A stretch of DNA of 64,000 nt from Pleomorphomonas diazotrophica. Its GTDB lineage: Bacteria > Pseudomonadota > Alphaproteobacteria > Rhizobiales > Pleomorphomonadaceae. Shown here piece by piece: positions 56,272 through 64,000 of this stretch. The stretch is from contig NZ_PJNW01000004.1 of the NCBI RefSeq assembly GCF_002844595.1, positions 62,001 to 126,000 on the forward strand. The letters run 5' to 3'. The notes beneath the pieces were generated by a model. The model searched no databases and had not been told where the DNA came from. It saw only the letters and a list, made by a program, of their open reading frames with translations. Each line of letters opens with the position of its first letter. The stretch's first letter is position 1. The position numbers and the translations under genes were made by a program.

Positions 56272-57480
56272 TCAACTCCGCAAGGCGACGATCGGATCCA
56301 ACCTCGAGGCTTTCCAGGCGGGCAGCCATCCGGCCGCCAACCCGAGGCCCGTGGCGATCAGCGCGGGATAGACCAGCACGCGCCAATCGATCGCCAGCCT
56401 CCAGGCCATGATCGCGTCGGCGGCCCATATGCCGGAGATCCCTAGCACGACTCCGGAAGTTGCGGCCATCGCGCCAATCAGACCGGATTCCAGTACGAAC
56501 TCGGCGAGAATGGCCGAACGAGGCGCGCCGATCGCCCGCTTGAGGCCGATCTCCCGCCAACGTTGGCGGACCGCGAGCGACATCACCGCCAGCGTTCCGC
56601 CACAGCCGAGGCACAGCGCCAGCCAGGCGATCGGCCGCATCGACCGTTGCACCAGGTCGTCGCTCGCGGCGGCGGTGCGCAGGGCCCTGTCCTGCGAGAC
56701 GACGCGGAAGGCCGGTTCGCCCGCCTGGCGGTCGGCCAGAAAGGCTTCGACGGCGCGGATGGCCGTGTCGGTTTTCCCCGCATCGGCGACCTGGAGGTAG
56801 AAGCGGTCGAGCCAATCGACGTTGAGCAGGCGCCGCTGAAGGGTCGAGACCGGCACGATGACCTGCATGTCCTCATTGTCGCCGTCGGCCCCGACGCCCT
56901 TGCGGGCGAGGACGCCGACGATCGTCAGGTCCATCCGGCCGATTCGCAGGTGCCGCCCCACGGGATCCTCACCGCCGAACAGCTCACGAGCAACCTCGCC
57001 ACCGATGATGCAGACGGTGGCACGTATCGCAACGTCGTCCGCCGATACGAAGCGGCCGCTCGACAGACGATGATTGCGAAGACGGCGGAAGGCAGGCTCG
57101 GTGCCGACAACCGGCACGGCGAGGCGCCGTCCGCCCGCGTAAACGAGCGCGCTCTGGTCCTTGATCGCCGCAACATCGACAACCCCCGGCAGCGCGGCGA
57201 GGCCGTCGCGGTCGGCGATCCGCAAGATATGCGCGACCTCGGGCTTTCCGCGCGGACGGGTCGTTTCGAGGCGGATCGCATTGACGGCGATCAGGTTGCG
57301 ACCCAGCCGGTCGATCCGGCGTTCGATGTCGCGCTGTGCGCCCTCCGTCAACGCCAGGAGGAGCACGACCGCGGCAACGCCGATCGCCATGGCGGCGGCG
57401 GCGACGATCCGGCTCGGAAGGGACCGCCACAGCGCGGCGACCGCCTGCCGCGCCGCTACGGATGCGAGCGTTGTCCGCAC
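56272..57480 (-). CDS. ABC transporter permease, MacB/FtsX type (second)
   Basis: A 402-residue inner-membrane protein with one N-terminal helix (about 22-46), a large periplasmic MacB-like core domain, and three C-terminal helices. The cytoplasmic loop RQRWREIGLKRAIGA and the end WLPAWKASRLDPIVALRS are typical of FtsX/MacB permeases. It starts one base after the first permease stop and probably forms a heterodimer with it. Confidence 0.88.
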   Translation of the reverse strand: MRTTLASVAARQAVAALWRSLPSRIVAAAAMAIGVAAVVLLLALTEGAQRDIERRIDRLGRNLIAVNAIRLETTRPRGKPEVAHILRIADRDGLAALPGVVDVAAIKDQSALVYAGGRRLAVPVVGTEPAFRRLRNHRLSSGRFVSADDVAIRATVCIIGGEVARELFGGEDPVGRHLRIGRMDLTIVGVLARKGVGADGDNEDMQVIVPVSTLQRRLLNVDWLDRFYLQVADAGKTDTAIRAVEAFLADRQAGEPAFRVVSQDRALRTAAASDDLVQRSMRPIAWLALCLGCGGTLAVMSLAVRQRWREIGLKRAIGAPRSAILAEFVLESGLIGAMAATSGVVLGISGIWAADAIMAWRLAIDWRVLVYPALIATGLGLAAGWLPAWKASRLDPIVALRS

Positions 57481-58680
57481 TTACGTCTCCCTCAGAGCCT
57501 CCACGGGATCGAGCCGCGCCGCCTTGAGCGCCGGAAGGCAGCCGGACGCCAAGGCCACCGCCGCCGTCGCGCCGAGCCCCATGAGAACGGCCGCCGGCGA
57601 GAAGGCCATGGGAGTGCCGAACTTCACCGCAAAGGCGAAGATCATCAGTTGGGCCAGTCCGATTCCGAGCAAGCCGCCAATCGTGGTCACCAGCATCGCC
57701 TCGGTGAGGAACTGGATGCCGACGTCCGTCGGACGCGCGCCCACGGCACGGCGGAGTCCTATCTCCCGGAAGCGTTCGCGGACGGACGCCGACGTGATCG
57801 AGGAGACGATGGTCGCCGCGACGAGCAGGCACATGCCGGCAACGACCGGCACCAGGATCCGGATGATGCCGAGGGTGCTGTCGATGGTGGCGCGGACGGC
57901 TTTTGGCGTCAGCACGGCGAAGTCGTCCTGTTCGCCGGGGGCGATGGCATGACGACGCCGCAGGATCGTCGCGACTTGACCACCCAGGCTGTCGGGATCG
58001 ACGCCGGGCGTCGCCGTGAACTTCAGCATGGTGAGGTAATCGACGTTCCTGACGCGGCGCATCAGGGTCGTGACGGGAATCTGGATCTCGTCATCGCGAT
58101 CGGCTCCGTGACCGTCGACGCCGATTGGCCGGAGGACGCCTTTGATCTCGAAGGGCACACCGTCGATCTGGACGGACTTGCCGACCGGGTCCTCGTCGCC
58201 GAACAGCCGGCGCGCCGCGGTGGTGCCGATCAAGGCGACCCGCGCGGTTGCCTCGATATCGGCCGGCGCGAGCGACTGGCCGGCCGTCACCGGACGCGCC
58301 CAGGCTTTGGCGGCGTTGGCGCTGTTGCCGAAGAGGCGAATTTCCGCGCTTCGGCCCTGGTAGCGAACGACGGCCTCGCCTCCATCGAACACGGTGTCGG
58401 CAAGGTTGAGCCCGGCCACCTCTCTGGTTATCGCGTCGGCGTCCGACAGTTTGAGGTTGCCGGCGCCGGTGCCGTCGCGTGCCCTGACGATCAGTCCATC
58501 CGAACCCAGCATGAGCTGGACCGTCGCCAGGAACCGCCCCTCGAGCTGGTCGGCGATCACCGACAGTCCCACCAGCCCGGCGGTGCCGACAGCGACGCCG
58601 AGCGCCACAAACAGGGAGCGAAGACGGTGCCGCAAGATTTCGGCCAGACCGATCGAGAGAGTGCCGGAAAGGGTCAACAT
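57481..58680 (-). CDS. ABC transporter permease, MacB/FtsX type (first)
   Basis: A 399-residue protein of the same layout as the second permease, with VRERFREIGLRRAVGARPTDVG and the end CLPALKAARLDPVEALRET. The ATG at 58680 follows GAGGAG; the open frame runs further upstream into the ATPase gene. MacB normally fuses ATPase and permease in one chain; here they are separate and two unlike permeases are present. Confidence 0.88.
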   Translation of the reverse strand: MLTLSGTLSIGLAEILRHRLRSLFVALGVAVGTAGLVGLSVIADQLEGRFLATVQLMLGSDGLIVRARDGTGAGNLKLSDADAITREVAGLNLADTVFDGGEAVVRYQGRSAEIRLFGNSANAAKAWARPVTAGQSLAPADIEATARVALIGTTAARRLFGDEDPVGKSVQIDGVPFEIKGVLRPIGVDGHGADRDDEIQIPVTTLMRRVRNVDYLTMLKFTATPGVDPDSLGGQVATILRRRHAIAPGEQDDFAVLTPKAVRATIDSTLGIIRILVPVVAGMCLLVAATIVSSITSASVRERFREIGLRRAVGARPTDVGIQFLTEAMLVTTIGGLLGIGLAQLMIFAFAVKFGTPMAFSPAAVLMGLGATAAVALASGCLPALKAARLDPVEALRET

Positions 58681-58690
58681 GGAATGCTCC

Positions 58691-59347
58691 TCAGAAAAGG
58701 ACGCCGCCCTGAAGCCTGAGCGTGCGCCGCGCGCGCCGCGCGACCTCTGAATCATGGGTGATCAGCACGATGGTGGTGCCCGCCTCGTTCAAGGTGTCGA
58801 AGAGGGACAGGATCTCGCCGGTCGTCGCCGGATCGAGATTGCCGGTCGGTTCGTCGGCGAGCAGAAGGGTCGGATCGGTGACCAGGGCGCGAGCAATGGC
58901 GACCCGTTGCTGCTGTCCCCCGGAAAGCTGCTCGGGGGTATGGCTGATGCGGTCCGCCAGCCCGACCTTGGCGAGGGCCTCGGCGGCGCGCCGGCGGGGC
59001 GAGTCCCAGGGGCCATAGAGGAGGGGCAGGCAGACATTGTCGAGCGCCGTCGTGCGCGGCAAGAGATGGAACTGCTGGAAAACGAAGCCGATGCACCGGT
59101 TGCGAAGTCGTGCCCGTTCGGGCTCGGCGATCGAGGCGATTTCGTCGCCGTGAAAGCGGAAGGAGCCGCCGTCGGGACGATCGAGCAGGCCGAGGATGTT
59201 CATCAGGGTGGATTTGCCGGTGCCTGATCCGCCGACGATCGCGACATAATCGCCTTCGCCGATCGTCAGGTCGATACCGCGCAGGATGTCGAGCCTCTGT
59301 CCGTCGCGCGTCCGGTACGCCTTGGTTATGTTGGCAAGCTGGAACAT
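58691..59347 (-). CDS. ABC transporter ATP-binding protein, MacB/LolD type
   Basis: A 218-residue ATPase. Walker A is GGSGTGKST, the Q-loop is FVFQQFHLLPRTTALDNV, the signature is LSGGQQQR, Walker B is LLLADEPTGNLD, and the switch is ITHDSEVA. The ATG at 59347 follows GGAG; an upstream open extension has no homology-like sequence. It powers the two MacB-like permeases, a mechanotransmission-type exporter rather than a classical importer. Confidence 0.92.
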   Translation of the reverse strand: MFQLANITKAYRTRDGQRLDILRGIDLTIGEGDYVAIVGGSGTGKSTLMNILGLLDRPDGGSFRFHGDEIASIAEPERARLRNRCIGFVFQQFHLLPRTTALDNVCLPLLYGPWDSPRRRAAEALAKVGLADRISHTPEQLSGGQQQRVAIARALVTDPTLLLADEPTGNLDPATTGEILSLFDTLNEAGTTIVLITHDSEVARRARRTLRLQGGVLF

Positions 59348-59372
59348 GGTGTCTCCGATGGTGTCCTGGGTA

Positions 59373-60437
59373 CTAGAAATCATTGATTTCCATGATCTCT
59401 CCGCCTGCGAGGCCGGCCCGGATCTCAACCATGGTTTCGTCGCGCAGCCCGGTGACGACGGCTTTGTCGACCCAGCCGTCGCCGGCTCGGATGCGAACGG
59501 CTTCACCGTCGGCGTTTCGCCGGAGTGCCGCGCGGGGGATGAGGATTGCTCCGGTGGCCGCGCCAACGGTCAGTCGAACATGGGCTGTCATTTCCGGACG
59601 GACGACGACGCCCGGAACGGGAGCGAAATCCAGCTTGACGACATAGTTGACGACGCCATTTTCGATGCGCGGCTTGGGCTCGATCGCCACCACGCTGGCG
59701 GAGAGGGCCTGGTCTGGAAAGCTGTCGACCGTGAACGTTGCTTTCTGGCCGAGCCGGATCGATCCGATGTCGGTCTCGTCGACGAAGGCGCGCACTTCCA
59801 GCCTGGATATGTCGATAATGGTGACGAGGCTCGGCATTTCGAGGCGCATCGACAGCGTCTCGCCCTGCGTCATCGCGACATCGGCGACGTATCCCGCTAT
59901 GGGTGCCGTTACCGTCGTGCGACCGAGATCGATCTCGGCGAGGGCCAGACGGGCGGCCGCTCCTCGCAGTCTGGCCTCCGCCGCCGCGAGATTCGTCCGG
60001 GCCGTGTCAACCGCCTGAACCGAACCGACGGCGGTCGACAGCAGATACCGTTTCCGGCCGAGATCGAGGCGGGAATAATCCCTTTCGGCCTCCGCCAACT
60101 TGAGCGCGGCGTCCGCCTCTTCGCGTCGGGCGGCAAACGTGGCGGGATCGATCCTGGCAAGGACGGTGCCCTTGTCGACATAGGTCCCGACCGTAACGGG
60201 TACTGCCACCAGACGCCCGACGACTTCGGCGCCGACCTGGATTTCGGCGCCGGTTTTGGGACGCACGATGCCGGTTGCCGTCACGACGCGCTGGAGATCA
60301 CCGATCGTTGCCACGGCGGTGCGCGACGGGGGCGGGTCAGTAGCCGTCACCGTCTCGCCATGGCCGAGACCGGCAAGGACGGCTCCGCCGACGATGACGA
60401 CGATCAAAACGATGGCGATCCCGATCCTGCCGCGCAT
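59373..60437 (-). CDS. Periplasmic adaptor, MacA/HlyD type
   Basis: A 354-residue membrane fusion protein. The N-terminal anchor helix is at about residues 4-24, followed by VATIGDLQRVVTATGIVRPKTG, lipoyl halves, an alpha-hairpin at about 100-175 (EADAALKLAEAERDYSRLD), the second lipoyl half TAPIAGYVADVAMTQGETL and a beta-barrel. It is the first gene of the operon that continues with ATPase, two permeases and a two-component system, so the set is a MacAB-like exporter that monitors envelope stress or export of a peptide or lipid. No TolC gene is present. Confidence 0.9.
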   Translation of the reverse strand: MRGRIGIAIVLIVVIVGGAVLAGLGHGETVTATDPPPSRTAVATIGDLQRVVTATGIVRPKTGAEIQVGAEVVGRLVAVPVTVGTYVDKGTVLARIDPATFAARREEADAALKLAEAERDYSRLDLGRKRYLLSTAVGSVQAVDTARTNLAAAEARLRGAAARLALAEIDLGRTTVTAPIAGYVADVAMTQGETLSMRLEMPSLVTIIDISRLEVRAFVDETDIGSIRLGQKATFTVDSFPDQALSASVVAIEPKPRIENGVVNYVVKLDFAPVPGVVVRPEMTAHVRLTVGAATGAILIPRAALRRNADGEAVRIRAGDGWVDKAVVTGLRDETMVEIRAGLAGGEIMEINDF

Positions 60438-60481
60438 TGCTTTTCCGCTTGCTGTCCATGCGTGGCAGAAAAGTAGGGGGC

Positions 60482-60525
60482 GATTGTCACGGGCCGGTCA
60501 GCGGCATGCAACGGATTGTCACGGG
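60482..60525. promoter_or_regulatory. Direct repeat upstream of the MacA-like operon
   Basis: GATTGTCACGGG occurs twice without mismatch, at 60482-60493 and 60514-60525, 32 bases apart (about three helical turns). It lies 45-88 bases upstream of the macA-type start in the divergent region and is a candidate site for the operon's own response regulator. Confidence 0.5.
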
Positions 60526-60589
60526 AACGGCGGCGCGGTCGGGCTCAGTTGATTTCGCTTGCGACCGGGGCCGCTAGAGTTCGGGAGTA

Positions 60590-60617
60590 TTGTTTTGCGG
60601 TTTTTCCTTACCATAAT
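60590..60617 (+). promoter_or_regulatory. Promoter of the diguanylate cyclase gene
   Basis: TTGTTT (60590-60595) and CATAAT (60612-60617) are spaced by 16 bases. This lies in an AT-rich part of the 291-base divergent gap and leaves a leader of about 105 bases before the start codon. Confidence 0.45.
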
Positions 60618-60728
60618 ACTATAAAAAGCCTGCGCTTTGTACTTATCGCTGACAGTGCGAGAAGGACAAAGCCATGGAAAATATTAGAAGTTTATATATA
60701 CATTGCGAACTATGCTGTTCGGGTACCA

Positions 60729-62333
60729 ATGCGTTGGAATCCCATGTTCGGGCTGCTCAAGATCCGCATCGTTATCCTGGCCGCGGTTTTCCTCGGCCTG
60801 GTGCCGTTTGTGGCAAGCGAGATCATGCGCACGCGTGCCGACATGGCGCGGCAGCTCGACGCGATGAACCAGAGCATGATGCAGGCGCTGTTGCGCAGCC
60901 AGCGAGGCTTCGTCGAGACGCGCATCGAGATCGAGCGGCTTTCGGAAACCATCGCCCTCTACGACAGCCTCCGGCACATGTCGGCCGCCGACTGCAATGA
61001 CAGCATGTCGCGCACCCTGGAGATCCAGGAAAAGGTCGAGCGCATTTCGCTGATCTCTCCCGGCGGAACCATCTATTGCTCGACCGACCCCAAGGCCATC
61101 GGCGTCTATGTCGGAGACAGGGCCTATTTCACCGGCGCGATTGCTTCCAAGGGAGTCGTCTGGAGCGACTTCATCATCAGCCGCATCACCGGCCGGCTGC
61201 TGTTGCAGTCGGCCAAGGCGGTTCGCACCGGCGACCGCGTCGACTTCGTGCTGGCGATCGCCCTCAACACGGGCTATCTGCGCCAGGCCTCCCTCGACCA
61301 GTTCAACCTGCCGCTCACCTACGGCATGCTTCTCGACGCCCATGGCAAGGTGCTGGACGGCGGCCCGATGCCGGGTGTGAAGGACCCCCTGTCCGAGACG
61401 ACGGCCAAGCGGCTGGCGGAGATCGGAACCGGGCTCGTTCTACCGGACACCTACGGGGCTGGCGGCAACGTCTTCGCGGTGACCACCCTGCCGGGAACGA
61501 CCGATCGGATCGGCTTCGGCGTCGCCACCGATCAGGTGCGGTCCGTCGCGACCAGGGCGATGATCGAGCGGTTGGCGCTGGTCGGTCTCGTTGCGCTCAG
61601 CATCGCGGCGGCCGTGCTCGGCCTGCTGGAATGGCTTGTGCTGCGCGGCCTCAGGCAGGTGGTTCACGTGGCCGAGCGTGTCTCGGCCGGCGACTGGACC
61701 TCGCGGATCACCCAGACCTCCGTACTGCCCGATCTGGCGCTGGTCGGTCGCTCCGTGAACATGATGCTCGACAGCCTGCAGGCGTCCGTCAACACCGACC
61801 CGCTGACCGGCCTTGCCAACCGGCGGGCCCTCGACACGTTCCTGCTCGCCAGCCTCAACAGGCTGAAGCGCCATGGCGTCGGCTTCACCGTCGTCATGAT
61901 CGACATCGACGCCTTCAAACCGTTCAACGACCATTATGGGCACGGCATGGGCGACGACGTGCTTCAGCTGGTCGGCGCGACCATTCAGCGCTTTGCCCGC
62001 CGCACCGACGAGATCGCCGCCCGCTACGGCGGCGAGGAGTTCACCCTCATCCTGACCGAGACCGATCCGGAGAAGCTGAGGCTGCATCTCGAAGCGCTGC
62101 GGCAGGCCGTGGCGGCGATCGCCATTCCGCATCTCCACTCGCCGCATGCCGTCTGTACCGTCAGCATCGGCTATGCGGCCGCCAAGGACGACGACACACC
62201 GCTGGCGGCGATCTCGCGCGCCGACGGCTGCATGTATCTGGCCAAGAGGAAAGGCCGCAACCGGGTCGAAGGCTTGCCCGATGATCACCGGGACCTTGAG
62301 CTGCTCGCCGGTTTCATGACCGACGTGGCGTGA
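60729..62333 (+). CDS. Membrane-bound diguanylate cyclase with Cache-like sensor
   Basis: A 534-residue protein. Helix 1 is at about 9-30; a periplasmic Cache-like domain follows ([38 protein letters not shown]); helix 2 is at about 275-298; then HAMP and a GGDEF domain with [14 protein letters not shown] and the active-site GGEEF at 434-438, so it should make cyclic di-GMP. The inhibitory RxxD is not in the usual place: the residues there read RTDE, with an RRTD one position earlier, so feedback inhibition is uncertain. The ATG at 60729 has a weak ribosome-binding site; the ATG at 60744 after GGAA is an alternative. Confidence 0.88.
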   Translation: MRWNPMFGLLKIRIVILAAVFLGLVPFVASEIMRTRADMARQLDAMNQSMMQALLRSQRGFVETRIEIERLSETIALYDSLRHMSAADCNDSMSRTLEIQEKVERISLISPGGTIYCSTDPKAIGVYVGDRAYFTGAIASKGVVWSDFIISRITGRLLLQSAKAVRTGDRVDFVLAIALNTGYLRQASLDQFNLPLTYGMLLDAHGKVLDGGPMPGVKDPLSETTAKRLAEIGTGLVLPDTYGAGGNVFAVTTLPGTTDRIGFGVATDQVRSVATRAMIERLALVGLVALSIAAAVLGLLEWLVLRGLRQVVHVAERVSAGDWTSRITQTSVLPDLALVGRSVNMMLDSLQASVNTDPLTGLANRRALDTFLLASLNRLKRHGVGFTVVMIDIDAFKPFNDHYGHGMGDDVLQLVGATIQRFARRTDEIAARYGGEEFTLILTETDPEKLRLHLEALRQAVAAIAIPHLHSPHAVCTVSIGYAAAKDDDTPLAAISRADGCMYLAKRKGRNRVEGLPDDHRDLELLAGFMTDVA

Positions 62334-62407
62334 AGTGGGGTTTTGAAGTCCGGCCCTATTTCGATTACTTCTCGGCGCCGGCTCTTCTCGATCTCGGGAT
62401 TTTCAAC

Positions 62408-62869
62408 ATGACAAGCGATGCAACGGGCGCCCACCAACTCGGCAAGGCCACCGCAACGCCCGCCTCGCCCGACGAGGCGGTGCTCGACCGGGTGCCCAAT
62501 CCACATCCCGACATCGACTATCTCGCCCGCTTCACCGCGCCGGAGTTCACCTCGCTCTGCCCGGTCACCGGCCAGCCCGACTTCGCCCATCTGGTCATCG
62601 ACTATGTGCCAGATCAGTGGCTGGTCGAATCCAAGTCGCTGAAGCTCTTCCTGACGTCCTTCCGCAACCACGGCTCCTTTCATGAGGATTGCACCATCAT
62701 GATCGCCCGCCGGCTGGTCAAGCGCCTGGAACCACGCTGGCTCCGGATCGGCGGCTACTGGTATCCGCGCGGCGGCATCCCCATCGACGTCTTCTGGCAG
62801 ACCGGCGCGCCTCCGAAGGATCTCTGGCTGCCCGATCAGGGCGTGGCCACGTATCGCGGACGCGGTTGA
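62408..62869 (+). CDS. queF: NADPH-dependent 7-cyano-7-deazaguanine reductase
   Basis: A 153-residue short-form QueF that reduces preQ0 to preQ1 for queuosine in tRNA. The nucleophile is Cys51 in [14 protein letters not shown], Asp58 is in place, and the NADPH motif is [13 protein letters not shown] at about 74-86. The ATG at 62408 gives the standard family start; the frame is open 26 codons upstream. No preQ1 riboswitch is visible ahead of it. Confidence 0.95.
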   Translation: MTSDATGAHQLGKATATPASPDEAVLDRVPNPHPDIDYLARFTAPEFTSLCPVTGQPDFAHLVIDYVPDQWLVESKSLKLFLTSFRNHGSFHEDCTIMIARRLVKRLEPRWLRIGGYWYPRGGIPIDVFWQTGAPPKDLWLPDQGVATYRGRG

Positions 62870-62874
62870 GAAAA

Positions 62875-63357
62875 CTACTGCGGCGGGGTCCAGACGGCCG
62901 GCTTGCGCGGGCCGTCCGGCTCGGCGCGGATCATGTCCATGCGGGTGCTGTCGAGGCCGCGGTTCTGGGCGCGGGCGAGGCGGAAGTTGTGGCCGATGCG
63001 CTCGGCGGTGGCGATGACGCCGTTGGCGTCGTTCTCATTGAACACCTGCCGCGCCGTCTCGGCGAACAGCGTCAGCCAGCGCTCGAAATGTCGATCCTCG
63101 ATGTCGGAGATCAGAAGATGCGGCCGCATCGGCCGGCCCTCGTAGCGGCCCGAGCGCAGCAGCACCGACGACCAGAAGGCGCACATTTTCTCGAGGTGGG
63201 CGGGCCACGCGTGCTTCTCGATCTCGCGTCCGAAGATGGCGGCAAGGTCCGGGTCGGCCATCACCTTGCCGTAGAAGCCGTGGACCAGCGCGTGGATGCT
63301 GTCCTCGTCGATCGATCCCATGGGAATGCCGCGCCGCGGCGCATCCGTTTCGGTCAT
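62875..63357 (-). CDS. Group III truncated haemoglobin
   Basis: A 160-residue globin of the 2/2 type. The N-terminal HGFYGKVMADPDLAAIF (Phe28-Tyr29 at the B helix) and the proximal His90 in IEDRHFERWLTLF are the family marks, with PAHLEKMCAFWSSVLL between. Group III globins are linked to oxygen, nitric oxide or redox sensing and respiration, but their function is poorly known. The ATG at 63357 follows GGAG. It is in line with and downstream of the partial TetR gene and convergent with queF. Confidence 0.9.
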   Translation of the reverse strand: MTETDAPRRGIPMGSIDEDSIHALVHGFYGKVMADPDLAAIFGREIEKHAWPAHLEKMCAFWSSVLLRSGRYEGRPMRPHLLISDIEDRHFERWLTLFAETARQVFNENDANGVIATAERIGHNFRLARAQNRGLDSTRMDMIRAEPDGPRKPAVWTPPQ

Positions 63358-63369
63358 AGTGTCTCCGGC

Positions 63370-63383
63370 TGCCTGGGTAGGCA
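63370..63383. promoter_or_regulatory. Candidate TetR operator upstream of the haemoglobin gene
   Basis: TGCCTGGGTAGGCA has perfect TGCCT/AGGCA arms and lies 13 bases before the globin start, next to its GGAG. The TetR gene upstream is the obvious candidate to bind it. A second copy was not found within the window; the TetR promoter lies outside. Confidence 0.5.
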
Positions 63384-63449
63384 ACAAGGCCTTGAACTTG
63401 CCGCTGATGTAGTCACTTGGCGGCGAGGAGGCAAATCGACGCCGGTAAG

Positions 63450-64000
63450 TCACACCCTTCCATAGAGCTTCATGAAGGCGGCGACGGCGGTTTCGACGGC
63501 TTCGGTCTTGTCCCTGACCTCGTCGAGGCCGTAGAGGAGCGGCTCGGCGATGCCGGCTTCCAGGAGGCTCTTGAAGTAGAGGGCGCCGAGCTTGGGCGAG
63601 GGGAGGTCGATCTCCCCCTTTGCGGCGCGCGCCGCGAAGAAATCGGTCAGGGCGTCGAGGCCGCGCTGGGGCCCGAGCTGGTAGACCTCGCGGCCGAGGG
63701 TGGTGTTCTGGCTCTCGCTGAGGACGGTGCGCTGGATCGCCAGGATTTCCGGCTGGGTGACAAGGTCCAGGTAGAGCCGGCCGAAGAGGATGAGGGCCGC
63801 CGCGAGATCTCCGTCCGAGGCGAGCGAGGCCAGCATTTCCTCGCCGCTCTCCTCCAGGGCGGACGTCACGACGGTGGCGAACAGTTGCTCCTTGGAGTGG
63901 AAGTAGCCGTAGAGCGTGGCCTTGGAGCCGCCGAGCCGGGCCGAGATCATCGCCATGCTGGCGCCCCGGTAGCCCACCTCCTCGAACACGGCCGTCGCCG
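63450..64000 (-). CDS. TetR-family regulator (partial, N-terminus beyond the window)
   Basis: At least 183 residues; the frame is still open at the right edge, where it reads about AVFEEVGYRGASMAMISARLGGSKATLYGYFHSKEQLF, the second half of a TetR helix-turn-helix. The C-terminal part includes FGRLYLDLVTQPEILAIQRTV, of the AcrR/TetR_C_33-like type. Perhaps 15-25 N-terminal residues are missing. It precedes the haemoglobin gene by 92 bases on the same strand and probably controls it. Confidence 0.88.
   Translation of the reverse strand, partial: ATAVFEEVGYRGASMAMISARLGGSKATLYGYFHSKEQLFATVVTSALEESGEEMLASLASDGDLAAALILFGRLYLDLVTQPEILAIQRTVLSESQNTTLGREVYQLGPQRGLDALTDFFAARAAKGEIDLPSPKLGALYFKSLLEAGIAEPLLYGLDEVRDKTEAVETAVAAFMKLYGRV

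Noticed and set aside
60674-61000. A small gene or upstream reading frame starting at an ATG with a good ribosome-binding site before the cyclase
   Set aside because: After the first 20 codons it runs out of frame through the cyclase gene and reads as shadow sequence. A short regulatory frame cannot be excluded but has no positive evidence.
62334-62407. preQ1 riboswitch ahead of queF
   Set aside because: The 74-base gap shows no preQ1-type hairpin with an A-rich tail, and the gap is largely GC-rich.

Overview
The window is a GC-rich chromosomal segment from an alphaproteobacterium, most likely a member of the Hyphomicrobiales (Rhizobiales). The evidence is the codon usage, the many LacI/GntR/TRAP/ABC sugar loci, an ArsR-methyltransferase (SahR-type) regulator next to metF-metH, a NasT/NasS nitrate system, and a palindromic intergenic repeat of a kind I associate with this order. 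The genus cannot be fixed from sequence alone. I see no rRNA, tRNA, CRISPR array, transposase or prophage gene.

Layout, left to right. (1) 1-763: tail of an unknown gene, then an orphan BrnA-type antitoxin and a bidirectional terminator. (2) 770-8411: a carbohydrate locus on the minus strand (binding protein, two permeases, ATPase, GHL6/GH151-like glycosidase), with a divergent LacI repressor and a palindromic operator at the promoter. (3) 8599-11976: a type Va autotransporter whose passenger is an endonuclease/exonuclease/phosphatase domain, followed by a DeoR regulator. (4) 12947-18648: regulator-enzyme pairs: SDR with TetR, AraC with a threonine-dehydratase-like enzyme, and TetR with a NepI-like MFS exporter. 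The two TetR pairs carry matching palindromic operators. (5) 18765-25455: a methionine-cycle operon, sahR-metF-metH, in which metH is split at a domain boundary. An antitoxin/PIN-toxin pair sits exactly between the two metH parts. (6) 25508-35135: a MipA/OmpV outer-membrane protein divergent from two successive two-component systems and an RND pump. (7) 35155-43269: a hexuronate locus (uxaC-uxuB-uxuA, GntR regulator) divergent from a TRAP transporter. (8) 43489-54289: the nitrate assimilation cluster nasT-nasS-[leader]-nrtABC-nirBD-nasA. (9) 54310-60437: a MacAB-like export operon that carries its own two-component system. (10) 60729-64000: a diguanylate cyclase, queF, a group III truncated haemoglobin and a partial TetR regulator.

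How the parts work together. The nitrate cluster is the best-resolved system. An exact sigma-54 promoter (45430-45445) drives a leader whose first structured element is a hexaloop hairpin. A second hexaloop hairpin shares bases with the 5' arm of a terminator that ends in six T's. This is the arrangement expected for NasT (ANTAR) antitermination, controlled by the cytoplasmic nitrate sensor NasS encoded just upstream. Its products import nitrate (NrtABC) and reduce it to nitrite (NasA) and ammonium (NirBD). In the uronate locus TRAP imports a hexuronate, UxaC isomerises it, UxuB reduces it to mannonate and UxuA dehydrates it to 2-keto-3-deoxygluconate. In the methionine operon SahR would sense S-adenosylhomocysteine and control MetF and the two-part MetH.

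The observations most worth a second look are the nasT leader RNA, the toxin-antitoxin pair inside the split metH operon, the secreted EEP-nuclease autotransporter, and a set of regulator-specific operator repeats. None amounts to a clearly new biological system.
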